Shown here: positions 29,562 to 41,640 of the stretch, piece after piece | How positions within the stretch are numbered: the first letter of the stretch is position 1 | How the letters are laid out: each line of letters starts with the position of its first letter | DNA from: Temnopleurus reevesii | Lineage: Eukaryota > Echinodermata > Echinoidea > Temnopleuroida > Temnopleuridae | Assembly (NCBI GenBank): GCA_036244855.1 | Contig: BQKZ01000514.1 | Span: 50,081-114,080 of the forward strand | Direction: 5' to 3' | Length of the DNA: 64,000 nucleotides | Position numbers and translations under genes: made by a program | The notes under the pieces: generated by a model | Seen by the model: the letters and a program-made list of their open reading frames with translations, nothing else | Told to the model about the DNA's origin: nothing | The model's database searches: none

Positions 29562-32561
29562 GTAAATATAATGCATTAGACTTAGACAGTATTGAAATCT
29601 GTTGTATAAACATATGTGTATTCATTACATGCATTTGGTACAGTAATACACCCCTCCACCCTAAACCATTTTATCCTCATTGTCAGCATTCCTCCAACCA
29701 TTTTGTGGTTAGAAAGGAACATTCATTTTTAACCATTTTGACTTTGTGCTTTATAAGAAAAATTATAATTTTCCATTAAAATTGTACTGCATAATCTTTT
29801 GGGCAGTGTAATTGTTTCCTCCCTATTCGAGCTGTCTGCGATTTATTGTGTTTTGCCATGATTATCATTTTTTTTTTACTGAAATCATAGGTGGGCACAG
29901 GGTACACCATGTATGCTACTTTAATCCACAAATTCAATTGAACTCATTGAAAACAGGTGCAATGATACATTTGTTAAATTTTTAGTTTTGTCACTTCCTG
30001 CTGTTCGTTAATATGCTTAGTTCTGCTTTAGAATTGAAACATTGATATTATAGATGTTTTTAATGAAATTACTAGAATAGTTCATAGAAAGAAGTTAATA
30101 AAAAGAATTCTAGATGTATATCAAATAACTGTTGTCAGGCTCTCTCCTTACCAAAGATGATAAAACACAAATAGCACCTATTATTGCCTTTGCATGTCTG
30201 TGCTTTTGAAGATAGAAAAGATAGATGAGAGATACCTTTTGATGTGATTCTTAGTTCTTGTTCCGCAGTAAAAGCTGTAGAAAGAAACTTGTTCTGTATA
30301 TATTTGCAAATATATAACTTGAATCATATTGCTATAGCTGTAGCCAGTAGTCGATTACATGCTTTTATCACACAGTTTTACATTGCCATGTACATGTATT
30401 AAGTAAGAGTGCTGTTACACAAATAATAATTGTGTAGAAAATATAGCATACCATATTACACAGGCACTTTTTTAGATTCTTTTCTAAAAGCTTTGGAAAA
30501 AATGTATGCATCGTCAATTTGTTGGGTTCCCTGGAGATTCAAATGAGACAAGTTTTGTGGCTATAAGATGTCTGTGAAAAAAAAAACGACGCCAAGATTT
30601 CCTGGCCATAGACATTCGTTGTTGTGTGTTAAAAAATTAAGAGTCTTTGTTCATCATGAAGAGAATTGGTTAAAAATAATCTTAAGAAACCTTCTCCAGT
30701 CATTTATTTTACTCAAACAATCCAGCGTTCATGAAAAAGAGGCAAACAAAGTAAAAACCAAACATATTTTCAAATGTCAAAATGTAGCACATAAATTGTG
30801 ATCCTTCATCACTCTCATGGCACTTGCAGCTGGTTTTAAGAAATAATTTCTTACTTGTTTCAAGAAAATCTTTAACAAGTCTTAGGAGACTGTCTGGATT
30901 GTCATGACATTTTGAGAAATAAGTATAAAAGAAATGGTCATTGTTTGAAATGACCTATGTCTTCTCAATATCGATTGCTGCAAATTTACAAGTACATTTT
31001 TAGTTCAGCGGCAATTTTGACGTCAAAGGCAATCGGTCTGTGTCAACACCATTCTTAAAACTTAATATACACCTCAATCTTAATTTTGCACCACACCCCC
31101 TTTTCAATTAATCCTTCACAACCACTGAAATGACTTAATGTTTAAAAAGAAAACCAAATAGTATCACAATTTATCATATTGCCACCGGATGTGCTCATTT
31201 GTAGGGATTTCAAGAAAATTAGGCAATATTGTGGTGGGAGACAAAAGTTAAACAATAAAAGTGTGGAGGAGGCATAATAGAAATATGGAACATTAACCCA
31301 GGTATTAGATAGCTGTGGTAAATCAATGTCACCATATTTTCTAACAGAGCTATATACATCAAATATAGCGTAATGTTTGAGCCAAACAACTGTAGAAAAA
31401 ATGAATAAAGAATGATAATGAAATAATGATAATAATGTTACTGCTTGTGGTTTTGAAGTCAGACAATGCTATGCAAAGAATTTATCTCCATTTCTATAGG
31501 AAAAATATAACATTATTGACTTATTGAAGTATGAATAGGAAACAAATTTCCTTCTTTAGGCTATGCTTTTAGTGTGGCTAATACTTCTGAAGATAATACC
31601 TTGTGTAGTAAAGTACCAAGTACTTCATTGTTATGATATATTTATGAATCTGTCAATGATGAATCAATATACATTCATAAATACATGTAGGTACCAAAAA
31701 TTGACAGTAATCTTAAGGACAATTCTGTCCTATTTTATTTTTACTGCTTTTGGACAAAAAAAAGGAGAAAAATAAAGGTCATTTCTATATCCTTTAGTGA
31801 CTGGAAGGCATTGCAGTAGCCCTTTCCTCATGAATTCATAAATCATTTCCCTTGTGTAACCTAATACAACACAAACATTTCCTTAATCAATCAAAGTTTT
31901 TCCACAAAAAAGTCTCCTTTCATCCCTGTATATCTGTACACTTGACTAGTTTATACAGAGGTGGGATACATACTTCTGAATGGTTTTACTGATATCATAA
32001 TTAAGTTTTAAACTGAAGTGCATTTCATGTATTTATGCATGCTGTGCTTGTATTGTATACTTTTCTGGGATTGAGATATTGAAAGGTGAAATGACGTTTA
32101 TAGCCGGTCACGGAAAGAATGAAAACAGAAAAGTATGAAAGGAGTTTTATTCGCTTGATTACACCTATTATGGTACGAAAGCTCCAGTGCGCTGTTGTGT
32201 ATAAACCATACTGCCCTAACAGCTACTTTGCTTTGTTAAAAATGACGTCAAAATTAAAAGTACTTCATGTCTCAAGAGTGCATGGTATGCTAAATCTATT
32301 TGGAAATATAAAGTAGATCACATAGATCACAAAGCAAAATGATTGACTGGCATTCTCCAAACTGAAGCAGCAATTCTTTGTATTTGATGTGCACAAAGAA
32401 ACTGAAAATTGGAACCAGAATTACAATTCCACTTAATTCATTCAATCATTGTATGAGGACTGTAAGTGTCCTTTAGTTTTCTTTTTGCAAATACACATCT
32501 TACATTATAAATTTACCACTGTAACATTATCACAATACATTGTAACAAGAGTATAAGGACT

Positions 32562-32714
32562 GGGCCCCGTAACATAAAGGTTTGCGATTATTAAATCGCT
32601 AATTGATTATGCGATCAATTGCAAACTTTAATACATGATTTTCCATAGACTTGCGATTGATATCAATCGCTATCAGATTAGCAATCAATCGCAAACCTTT
32701 ATGTTACGGGGCCC
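32562..32714. mobile_element. TIR element (GGGCCCCGTAAC family)
   Basis: The element is 153 bp and starts and ends with perfect 28-base terminal inverted repeats (32562-32589 and 32687-32714) beginning GGGCCCCGTAACATAAAGG. The interior is rich in GCGATTGAT and ATCAATCGC words. The form is typical of a young miniature inverted-repeat element. A target duplication is not evident. Confidence 0.85.
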
Positions 32715-34493
32715 TGGTGTAGAAGTATTGTGATGCAGCACATTTTTTAACATTAATTTCAAATGATCAAATCAATCTTTGTGAATAATTCATGCAACTG
32801 AACAAGAAAATCATGATCATAACATACAAATCATTTTCTGTTTACAAAATAAATCTTGCTGTAAAAAATAGCAAAAGTATATTAGGAGAAGTATGTGTAT
32901 TAGTATACAATATCATACTTAAAGTCATTCTCTATGTCGTTCTAAACTTCAAATCAAATCAATTCAAACACTGAAATACTGCCCTAAAAGATAATTCACA
33001 AAGCTTGTCGCCGTAACAATTTATTTAGCGATGAATGAATTAGATCCTTTATTTTTGTTGGATGGAAAGCACTTTCTCGACTGTTGATATGGTAACTGTA
33101 TGAGATTGATTGGTTGTCGATGTGACAAGCTTCATGAAACACCCTCCCGTATCATTGTCCAATTATCTTGTTATACAGTGTGTCTACCCTTCGGAATATA
33201 TACAGAAAGCCTAACCAGCTGGGGTAGCATATAAAAATGCCCAGACACACTCCTAAACAAACTTCATAATCATCTAACACTTTAAGAATTTCAAGAGTTT
33301 CCTTCCTTCCAAATTTTTCCTGTCTGCAAAGAGTAGAATACAGGAAAATGGTTTTGATTCTATTTTTAGAATACATTGTCAATATTTTGATACTAAGAAA
33401 GGTATGATAATTTAAAGATGATGCTGTGTGGCATCATTTGTATTGCCATACAACATTATAATATAGCCATAAGACATTATAATATTGTTTTGAATTTGTA
33501 TGCATTTTATATCGGAAATAGTTTAAAACAAGCTAAAACAATGTAAGATGTTATTTACAGTAATGTTGTTTATAATGGATTAACATAACTCAGGTGATAG
33601 CAGAAATATTGAGAACGCAACCTTAATTAGTAGATGCTATTATTGTAGTTGGATCAAGGAGATTTCCTTGGTTTGATTAAAATTCATGGTGATATCCACC
33701 CTTTCATTTCTTGGCAAGGAAGGTGCTAATTGGGAGTTTCAAAAACTTGAGAAGAAGTTGTTGAAGTAGATAAAACTAGAACATCCATGTGGAAATAATT
33801 TTATCGGCTTCTTGGCAATCACTTTTCGAGGGTGGTTTCCCTTTTTGAAATCTTGAACATATTCCAAAGGAGCCCCTTGGATGACACATCACCGTACTTC
33901 CTGTGCGACGAGCCATTTTAAGATTCACCCCCTCGCTGACGACAAACAACATCATAACAAGTTCTTCCTTCAAACCTACTTGTCCTCTCACGTGCTGGGG
34001 CTATTTTTCTCCTTTTTTTTTCCTGATTCTCCGAAGGGGAAGTTTGTTTTCATGTTATTTAGTAAGGCATTCAATCAAAGAAGTCTTTTCATTGGCATTT
34101 GAAAAGAATAGTACTGCAGCCCCTGGATTTGTTGCCAACAAAAATACCACACTGTACGATTAGCAACAATAACATTAACAAAAAGGGGAAATAAAGAAAG
34201 AAGAAAATGAAAGAAAAAATAAAGCCCAAAGAACATTGATCTACTGATTGTGATTGACATTGGCAAAGAAACATTTTACCCCGACATTATCAAAATGAAA
34301 TAAACTCTGTACATACTCTCCTGTATTCTTTAATGGGATAATTTCTGTAAGATTGTATTTCCCCTGATTTCTTAAAAATGAGTGCACTAAGATTTTGCTG
34401 AAATAATGACAATGTATAGACAATCTACATTTGTCATAGCACAATGAGGAGACAACTTTTAGTAAATTTCCGGTGATATAGTTCACATTCAAC

Positions 34494-35141
34494 AACCTTT
34501 TTGGCTTTTCCAGTACAAGGGACAGCAATGTTATTTCCAGTATATATCTCAATGGGACATTAAGAATTCATTGAAAAAGACAGAGTATGAACAATTGAAT
34601 AATTCTAGCCTTATCCCAACATGGATAAACACTGATTGACAGTGCTTTACCGAGAAGCTGAGAAAAAAATCTCAGGCATTCTCGGGTAGGAATCGAACCC
34701 ACGATCTCCTGATGACTAGACAGGTGTCTTACCACTAGACCACAGAGAGCCGATGGAAGTGGCGGGCTCGATTCGTGTTATAGCAACAGGTACTGCGTAA
34801 ATATCAATTGAATGATTTTTGTGTTGGGTAGATAAATAATTGAATAATTCTTGTCTTATCCCAACATGGATATGAACAATTAAAGGCATTAATTAAGTTT
34901 GACAAAATTTAACTTCAAAGAGTTTTCAATAGTTTAGAAGTATCAACTTAACTCTGTTGCCCTCAATGGTTAAATAGATGAAGAAATCCTCAACCAGTTT
35001 TGTTGTTATTGTTAATTTAACAACTTATTGTCTTTTCATACAGTAAATTTAACACTTTTTTGTGTACATTAATCACATGTTTACCTTTAAGATTTGAAAT
35101 TGTTGTCCCTGCAATAAATGACATGTGTGACCTATTTTTGT
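34494..35141 (+). repeat. Copy 1 of duplicated segment (with inserted element)
   Basis: The sequence beginning ACCTTTTTGGCTTTTCCAG and ending TGTGTGACCTATTTTTGT recurs at 35364-35820 with small differences. Copy 1 carries the 274-bp tRNA-like insertion and ends exactly at the single N (35142). This fits two haplotypes placed in tandem by the assembler. Confidence 0.8.
34597..34870 (-). mobile_element. tRNA-like element with 29-bp terminal direct repeats
   Basis: The element is 274 bp and is bounded by an 11-base target duplication (TATGAACAATT at 34586-34596 and 34871-34881). Its two ends (34597-34625 and 34842-34870) are direct repeats of 29 bases with two mismatches. Inside, the minus strand reads TGGTCTAGTGGTAAGACA (box A-like), CCTGTC in anticodon position and GGTTCGATTCC (box B), by eye closest to tRNA-Asp. 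The pre-insertion site, with one copy of TATGAACAATT, is present at 35458-35468. It could be a SINE or a very small LTR-type element carrying a tRNA. Confidence 0.8.
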
Positions 35142-35142
35142 N
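35142..35142. other. Single-N assembly join
   Basis: One N sits where copy 1 of a duplicated segment stops. The same sequence continues uninterrupted through the equivalent point near 35820 in copy 2. Confidence 0.8.
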
Positions 35143-35363
35143 CGCCCATTTCAGGCCGACGCTCCCCTGTGCAAAAGCACTTAGCACACCGTAGGAATAA
35201 TGGCTGATTGACGTGTTCGACGTAAAATACACAGAATACGAGCAAAAAACTTACTCCTAATATCCTACACAGTTATATTTAGGCATGTAAAGCAACTTGT
35301 GAACACACCAGCTCGTGTAACATCACTTTCTGCATCCTGGTCATTACGAATCTATACCTTTAA

Positions 35364-35820
35364 AAACCTTTTTGGCTTTTCCAGTACAAGCTACAGCAAT
35401 GTTTTTTCCAGTATTTACCACAATGGGACTTTTGGGGAATCATTGAAAAAGATGGAGTATGAACAATTAGAGGCATACATATATATCAAATTCGCAAAAT
35501 TTAATTTCAGAAAGTTTTCACAAGTTTAGAAGCGTCAACTTAACTCTGTTGCCCTCAAAGGTTAGGTAGATGAAGTAATCCACAAGAAGTTCATTACCCT
35601 CAATGAGTACCCTCTATTACTGATCTGTTACATAAGATTAAGTAAGTTTGAATGATTTTCATTACTTCACCCTAGTTAGTTTAACTGTTTTAATTAAGCT
35701 GCTTATTGTCATTTCATACAGTAAATTTAACACTTTTTCGTGTACATTAATCAAATGTTTACCTTTAAGATTTGAAATTGTTGTCCCTGCAATAAATGAC
35801 ATGTGTGACCTATTTTTGTG
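35364..35820 (+). repeat. Copy 2 of duplicated segment (empty insertion site)
   Basis: It matches 34494-35141 except for small differences, extra sequence around 35590-35700 and the lack of the tRNA-like insertion. It contains an intact single TATGAACAATT target. Confidence 0.8.
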
Positions 35821-37530
35821 CGATTACCAGCGAAGCCATTTAAGCATACAGCTGTCTACATATCAACAGCTCAAACAGGTAAATCTAACTGAGTCCCATG
35901 TTCATATCATCGATAACATAAATATAATCAGGATGTGATTTGCACCCCAATCCGAGTTTGATCATGAGACTTCCTTCCGTTCGTTCTAAAACTGAAAATT
36001 TGACACGCCACAGAATTTCCTGTTCATGTTCAATGCACAGTTTTGACTTCATGTATATATTTTCATGTTCATGCACAGAAAGCTACCACAAACTAAAATG
36101 TACACAAAACTGCTTATTATATCTATAAAAAGTCAAAGACAAAATGCGAAGTACACATTCATCAGTACATCATAGTAGTCAATCTTTAATTGTTTGTCAG
36201 TTTCCCATCCAATATTTAATTCTTTATATACATGTATGCTACATTATTTCTAAAGGAGCCCTGAGATTGCATTAATAGCTTCTTTTTTTTTTTTTTTTTT
36301 TTTACTCCATAATGATGTTGAGTATTTTATAGCAGTTTTGTTTACTTCCTTCATATCAAGGCATAAGATCAATTTCTATAGAGGGCTGATGTTATGCAAA
36401 AATATGTAAAAAACTTATAAAGAGGTAATATTGAAATTATTTGAAATAAATGAAAAGCAATTGCTCTTCACTTATCCCCAATAACCTACATGGTAATGGC
36501 AAATTTTACTCTTTGAATAAGAGGTTGATATTCAAAAGTAATAAGAAAGTCAGAAAAGTTGGGGTGGGGGGAGGCAGTAACGATGGTGACCTTTTGCATC
36601 TTTCACTTTGATATATCAATAAAAATCAAAACAGCATTATACTACAGACATTAAAAAAAAAGCCCCTATACTTGCACCCATATCATATATGCCAAAAATA
36701 AAAACCAGAGTTACATGTATTCAAATATATCTTTATTTCAATGTAATTGTGTTCATTTGAATGCATGCAAAACGAAAAGCCAAGAATTATTTCTTTTTCA
36801 AATGAAATTGCAATAATATGACTTCTGAAAGGCAAACATTGCATCAAAGGAATTCACAGTAGTAGTTTATAAAAATGAAGGAACTGAAATTATAAATGAA
36901 TTTCAACTTTGCCCCTGAAATTATGTTCGAACCATCAATTGTTAAAATCTTGAGCATACCACTAAATTTTTTTTTGACAGGATGCATCCCAACATATGAT
37001 AAACATTCAGGCAAGTTGGTTTTGAAATCCATTTAAACACTTTGCAGCACCTTCCAAACTCTTTGTCAAAATATCATTTTTTCTGATCTGTCATTGTTCT
37101 TTTTAAACTGAAACTGAATGTTCTGTCATATTGCCCAAGTGGTATAATTTCTTTAGAATATAGCTTGTGGTTTATTCATGTTTCATTGTTTGAATTCAGT
37201 CAAGTATGGTTTTGATTTTTATAAAAGAACGACACATTGAATCTTATAGGGTTAAAAGCATTTGCATGTTCAGGCTAATGTCAATTTTCTTCAGTTAAAT
37301 CCGAAATATTTCTCCAATCTAGGTCAAATATATTCACAAAGTTACAATGTGTAAAAGCAGTGTCTGTTAGCCTGTGTCAATATGATGTTATTAATTCGAA
37401 TGTGAGTTGGGAATATAATCTGTTTTTTTTTTTTTTTCATTTCCTCCACTTCTTCAGCTCACCCAAATTGTCTGTTCTTCCTTTCTTGTCATTTGAATTG
37501 CTGCTTGCGCACCTGAATATTGTCGCTTCT

Positions 37531-37663
37531 AAGGCCCAGGTCACATAGGACCCCGGAAGCAACATGATTCACCCCGACTCATTGTTCTGAGGCAGTTAAC
37601 TGTGAATTAACAAAGAGTCGGGGTGAATCGTGTTGCTTACGGGGTCCTATGTGACCGGGGCTT
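37531..37663. mobile_element. Near-palindromic inverted-repeat element
   Basis: The element is 133 bp with about 50-base arms (37531-37580 and 37614-37663). Both arms contain GGTCACATAGGACCCCG and ATTCACCCCGACTC-like sequence in opposite orientation. It sits exactly at the left edge of the first copy of the next duplicated segment. It is absent at the equivalent point of the second copy. Confidence 0.85.
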
Positions 37664-38357
37664 AAATTGTCTTTTTCATATTTCACTAGGTTACGATATA
37701 GTAATACTATAGCCTAATTTCAGAGGGTGCATATTAATTTAATGCACTGTCTCAGATATACAGTGTACATGTACAGTAGGAACATTCTGGAATACAAAAT
37801 TAATAAGTTACTTGCATAAAGGCAAATAAACTACCTCAGGATTATATAGAAGTAAATCAGGATCCTAAGTAATTCCAGGATCTTGCATAATCACCATTCA
37901 TTCCCATAGCATCCTATACGTTTGGTAAAAGTTCTGTGAAGAATTTATCCCTCCCAACATAGAGATATCTCTATGCTCCCAATATGGTTCTATATAGTGA
38001 GCCTGAATTGTCTTTGATGATTGGTGTACTTCTGTATGAAAAAATATACTATTAAACTTCATTTCCTGACTTGGATTTGTGAAATGTAATGTGATTTCAC
38101 ACCTCAGATATACATATGTGGGCAGTTTTTGTTAACAAAGTATTAGTAACTCAAACAAAATATTTCTTCTTTTGTAATATTTACAATACAACAATTTCAT
38201 TGATCAATGCTGTATTTGACATTGCTGCTCTAAACATTGAACTGAATATTGTTATTTAATGCATGGATTATTCTTGTGTGTATTTGCTATTATTTCCTGT
38301 CCAGTTTTCCTGGAAAAACACAGAGAGTTGCAAGCTATCATTCTTCAGTCTATTTTA
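37663..38357 (+). repeat. Duplicated segment, copy 1
   Basis: It begins TAAATTGTCTTTTTCAT and ends GTCTATTTTA at the single N. It is repeated at 38359-39171 with substitutions and indels. It contains the 18-base palindrome CATAGAGATATCTCTATG near 37960, also present in copy 2. Confidence 0.85.
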
Positions 38358-38358
38358 N
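38358..38358. other. Single-N assembly join
   Basis: One N separates two long copies of the same sequence. Copy 2 starts immediately after the N at the base that follows the inverted-repeat element in copy 1. Confidence 0.85.
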
Positions 38359-39171
38359 TAAATTGTCTTTTTCATATTTCACTAGGTTACGATATAGTAA
38401 TACTATAGCCTAATTTCAGAGGGTGCATATTAATTTAATGCACTGTCTCAGATATACAGTGTACATGTAGGAACATGCTGAAATACAAAATTAATAAGTT
38501 ACTGTACTTGCAAAAAGGCAAAATAAACTACCTCAGGATTATATCGAAGTAAATCAGGATCCTAAATAATTCCAGGATCTTGCATAATCACCATTCATTC
38601 CCATAGCATCCTATACGTTTGGTAAAAGTTCTGTGAAGAATTTATCCCTCCCAACATAGAGATATCTCTATGCTCCCAATATGGTTCTATATAGTGAGCC
38701 TGAATTGTCTTTGATGATTGGTGTACTTCTGTATGAAAAAAATATGTTTTAAACTTCATTTCCTTACTTGGTTTTGTGAAATGTAATGTGATTTCACACC
38801 TCAGATATACATATGTGGGCATTTGTTAGTATGATAATCAAAAGCAATTCAATGTGGAAAATATTATAATCACACACATGCAAAGTGGTTATATTACTTA
38901 TAGTATTTTATTAACATTTAGTTGCCAAGGTTTTGTTAAGGAAGTGTGATAGTAAGACATACAAACTATTTCCTTTTCTATTGTAATATTTACAATACAA
39001 TACAATTTCATTGATGATGTATTCGACATTGCTGCTTTATATATCGTGTTGAATATTGTTATTAATGCATGGATTTTTTTTGTGTGTGTATTTTGCAATT
39101 TATTTCCTGTCCAGTTTTCTTGGAAAAACACAGAAAGTTTGCAAGCTATTATTCTCCAGTCTATTTCATTC
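38359..39171 (+). repeat. Duplicated segment, copy 2
   Basis: It aligns with 37663-38357 throughout, with an extra block around 38822-38970 and scattered differences. It continues into unique sequence after about 39171. Confidence 0.85.
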
Positions 39172-39707
39172 CTCATTTTATTCAAAATTCATAATTTCAA
39201 TACCAATAGTTATTTGGTTGAGTAACCTAAACCACAGTATGAACAATTTAAAAATATAAGAAAGTGTAGTGATACTTCCTTTTTTTTCGTCACAGTGATA
39301 TCCTGGTTGTTGCATTCATTTTCAAAATGTATGCACATTCTTTATATATTCAAAGGCTTTTGACATGCAATTTTTCTTTCCTCAACGTACAGCATACAAT
39401 TAAAACAATTTCTAGCACAGTTCTATCTTCCTAATGTTTTGAAAATATATCTTTTCAGTGTATTGTAAAGAGTATGTGCAGTTGATGGTCACGTGAGTGA
39501 ACAAAAATAACTTAAAAAAAAAACATATAGGCAATGTTTGGCTGAGCATGATCAGTGTTTAGCTATGTGCCAAGATGTGAAAATTTGATTTTGTTTTCTT
39601 GATTTTGTACCAAATCAACAATTATTTGATACTGACAAATCTAGGTATTTTGATGATTGGAAGTACTGCATTGTGTAATAATTAAGCAAAAAGGGTGAAT
39701 ACATGTG

Positions 39708-39885
39708 CAGTCAAATCTGCTTTAGCGGCCACCTTTATAGAAAGACCACCTGTCCATAAAGACCACATTACTTGACTCCCTAGAAGGCAATATACATGTA
39801 ATTGAACCTGTCTATAGAGACCACCTGCTGTTAAAGACCACTTTTTATGTCTCCCTTGGGTGGTCTTTATAGACAGGTTTGACTG
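39708..39885. mobile_element. TIR element (CAGTCAAACCTGTCTA family), copy 1
   Basis: It starts CAGTCAAATCTGC and ends CAGGTTTGACTG, imperfect inverted repeats. The interior has several GACCACC and GGTGGTC words. The right end is followed by TA, and the left by TG where TA would be expected for a Tc1/mariner-type target. Confidence 0.7.
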
Positions 39886-39967
39886 TACATGTATAGTACA
39901 TCAAATAAAGTAACCTCTTATATGTACCTCAACAATTTTTCTTAAGATATCAAATAAAAATCTTCAC

Positions 39968-40264
39968 ATAATAATAATAATAACGATATATAGCATTTAA
40001 ACACGCCATCTCTCTAGTCACCTATTCAGAGGCGCGAGACAAATTATCTAATATTATTACCCGGCCATAGCATAGCTGCCAAGTAGGCGCTTCTGCATTT
40101 AGAAGAATAAATTCCTGCCGGTACCCATTCACCTCACCTTTGTTGAGTGCAGCACACTATGGGTAAATTTCTTGCTGAAGGAAATTAATGCCCTGGGAGA
40201 GATTCGAACCACCGACCATCTAGTTAAGAGGCGAGAGTCCGAACCACTACACCACGACGCTCCC
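39968..40264 (-). mobile_element. Full-length tRNA-derived SINE
   Basis: On the minus strand the head reads GTGGTGTAGTGGTTCGGACTC and box B is GGTGGTTCGAATCTC. The body ends in the (ATT)n tail at 39968. The head matches the other SINEs here. It is about 297 bp. Confidence 0.8.
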
Positions 40265-40397
40265 ACGACATAGAAATAAGTCAATTGATTCTTGGCAATC
40301 TTAGATTTGGAAGCTACCTTAAGACATACATGTGCTGCTTTAAAAGGGATGGGGTTGACATTTTTGCTGTTTATATTACCTGCTTAAATGTCAATGC

Positions 40398-40492
40398 AAG
40401 TATTTAAGGACAAAATGCTAACATTCTGAAATGTCATTTTTAATNAAGTATTTAAGGACAAAATGCTAACATTCTGAAATGTCATTTTTAAT
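40398..40492 (+). repeat. Exact 47-base repeat around a single N
   Basis: Bases 40398-40444 and 40446-40492 are identical, separated by N at 40445. This looks like an overlap the assembler failed to merge, so the true sequence probably has one copy. Confidence 0.9.
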
Positions 40493-41424
40493 TTTTTCAA
40501 CCTTGAAGGGTTAAATTGTTCCTATTTGGTACAGGATATCAGGATGGTAGGTGGGAGTGGTGAAGAAGGAAGGAAAACTAATTGGGATACACAAATTAGT
40601 GGTTAGGGAACATTAATTAACCCTTGTCTGACAAATGGCACCCCTAATTTAAAAAATAGTGTCAGTTAGTAAGAATTTTTAAATTTCATTTTTTATCACA
40701 ATTTCCACACAAATCATGAGGGAAACGAGACTGCGAAGGTTGTGAAGAAGCAATTGTCAGGTTGTGTTTCACATAGTTTTACTGTGATTTATTTACCCAT
40801 TGATTTTTAATTTGAATAAGAGTTAACAAAAAAAGTTTTGCAATCGAAGGCAATAAAGCAATTTTTTTCTTCTGCCTAATCTAGGTTTTATTTATAGAAA
40901 CATTGAATGAAAGAAAACCACCAACGTGAACAAAAATCCTGTTTATTTATTAAGTCATTATACATGTATTTCTTTCTTTTTTTTTTCTTCTTGGGGTTGG
41001 TATGGGATTCCTGAATCCATGTATTAAGTATTAAAAAGTATTTTAAAAAAGTTATTATTTTTACTTTGATGATTCCAGTCTACTTTGGTTGTTAAGAGAA
41101 TATATATTAAAGATCACTGCCAAATCTTTCAAGAAATTTGGTAGCTCATGAAGCACAGTATTGACAACTAATGAATAAACCCAACACTACAACTCGAAGG
41201 GGCCAAAGGAAATGTAAACTAATTCAGGAGGGAAGAGCATTAACTTGATTTGTGTAGTAATGTAAGAGCTTTGCAAACAGCCCCTTTCAAGTCATGTTTT
41301 AATCATGGATCTGTCCAACTTGCCAATCACTGATGAATCTTTTACTATTCCTTCAAGTACCGACAAGCATACATTTATGCCCTACACTATTCTTATGATG
41401 TTGTGCAGCATGTTTACAATCTTT

Positions 41425-41640
41425 CGGAGGTGTCAACTTTTCCAGATTATTCATAAGGATAGAAATTGAAATTTGAATCACAAAAAAGCTGATTCAAGTA
41501 TTTACTCATCAGACAAAAAGCATGATTATTTCAGGCTTTCTCTTGTGAGAAATATTTGACTCATCTCTTACAGATTCAAATATTAACTTCTATCATGTAT
41601 ATTTTCTGGAATGGTTGGTACATGTGTCTTCTTTCTGACA
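41425..41640 (+). repeat. Diverged interspersed repeat, member 1
   Basis: It shares an ordered series of words with 52955-53230 and 61604-61865: AAGGATAGAAATT, then AGCT, then GAGAAATATTTGA, then GGAATGGTTGGTA. The family is not recognised by name. Confidence 0.55.

Noticed and set aside
34680..34755. Stand-alone functional tRNA-Asp gene
   Set aside because: Acceptor stem pairing is poor and the unit sits inside a transposed element with target duplication, so it is tRNA-derived rather than a working tRNA gene.
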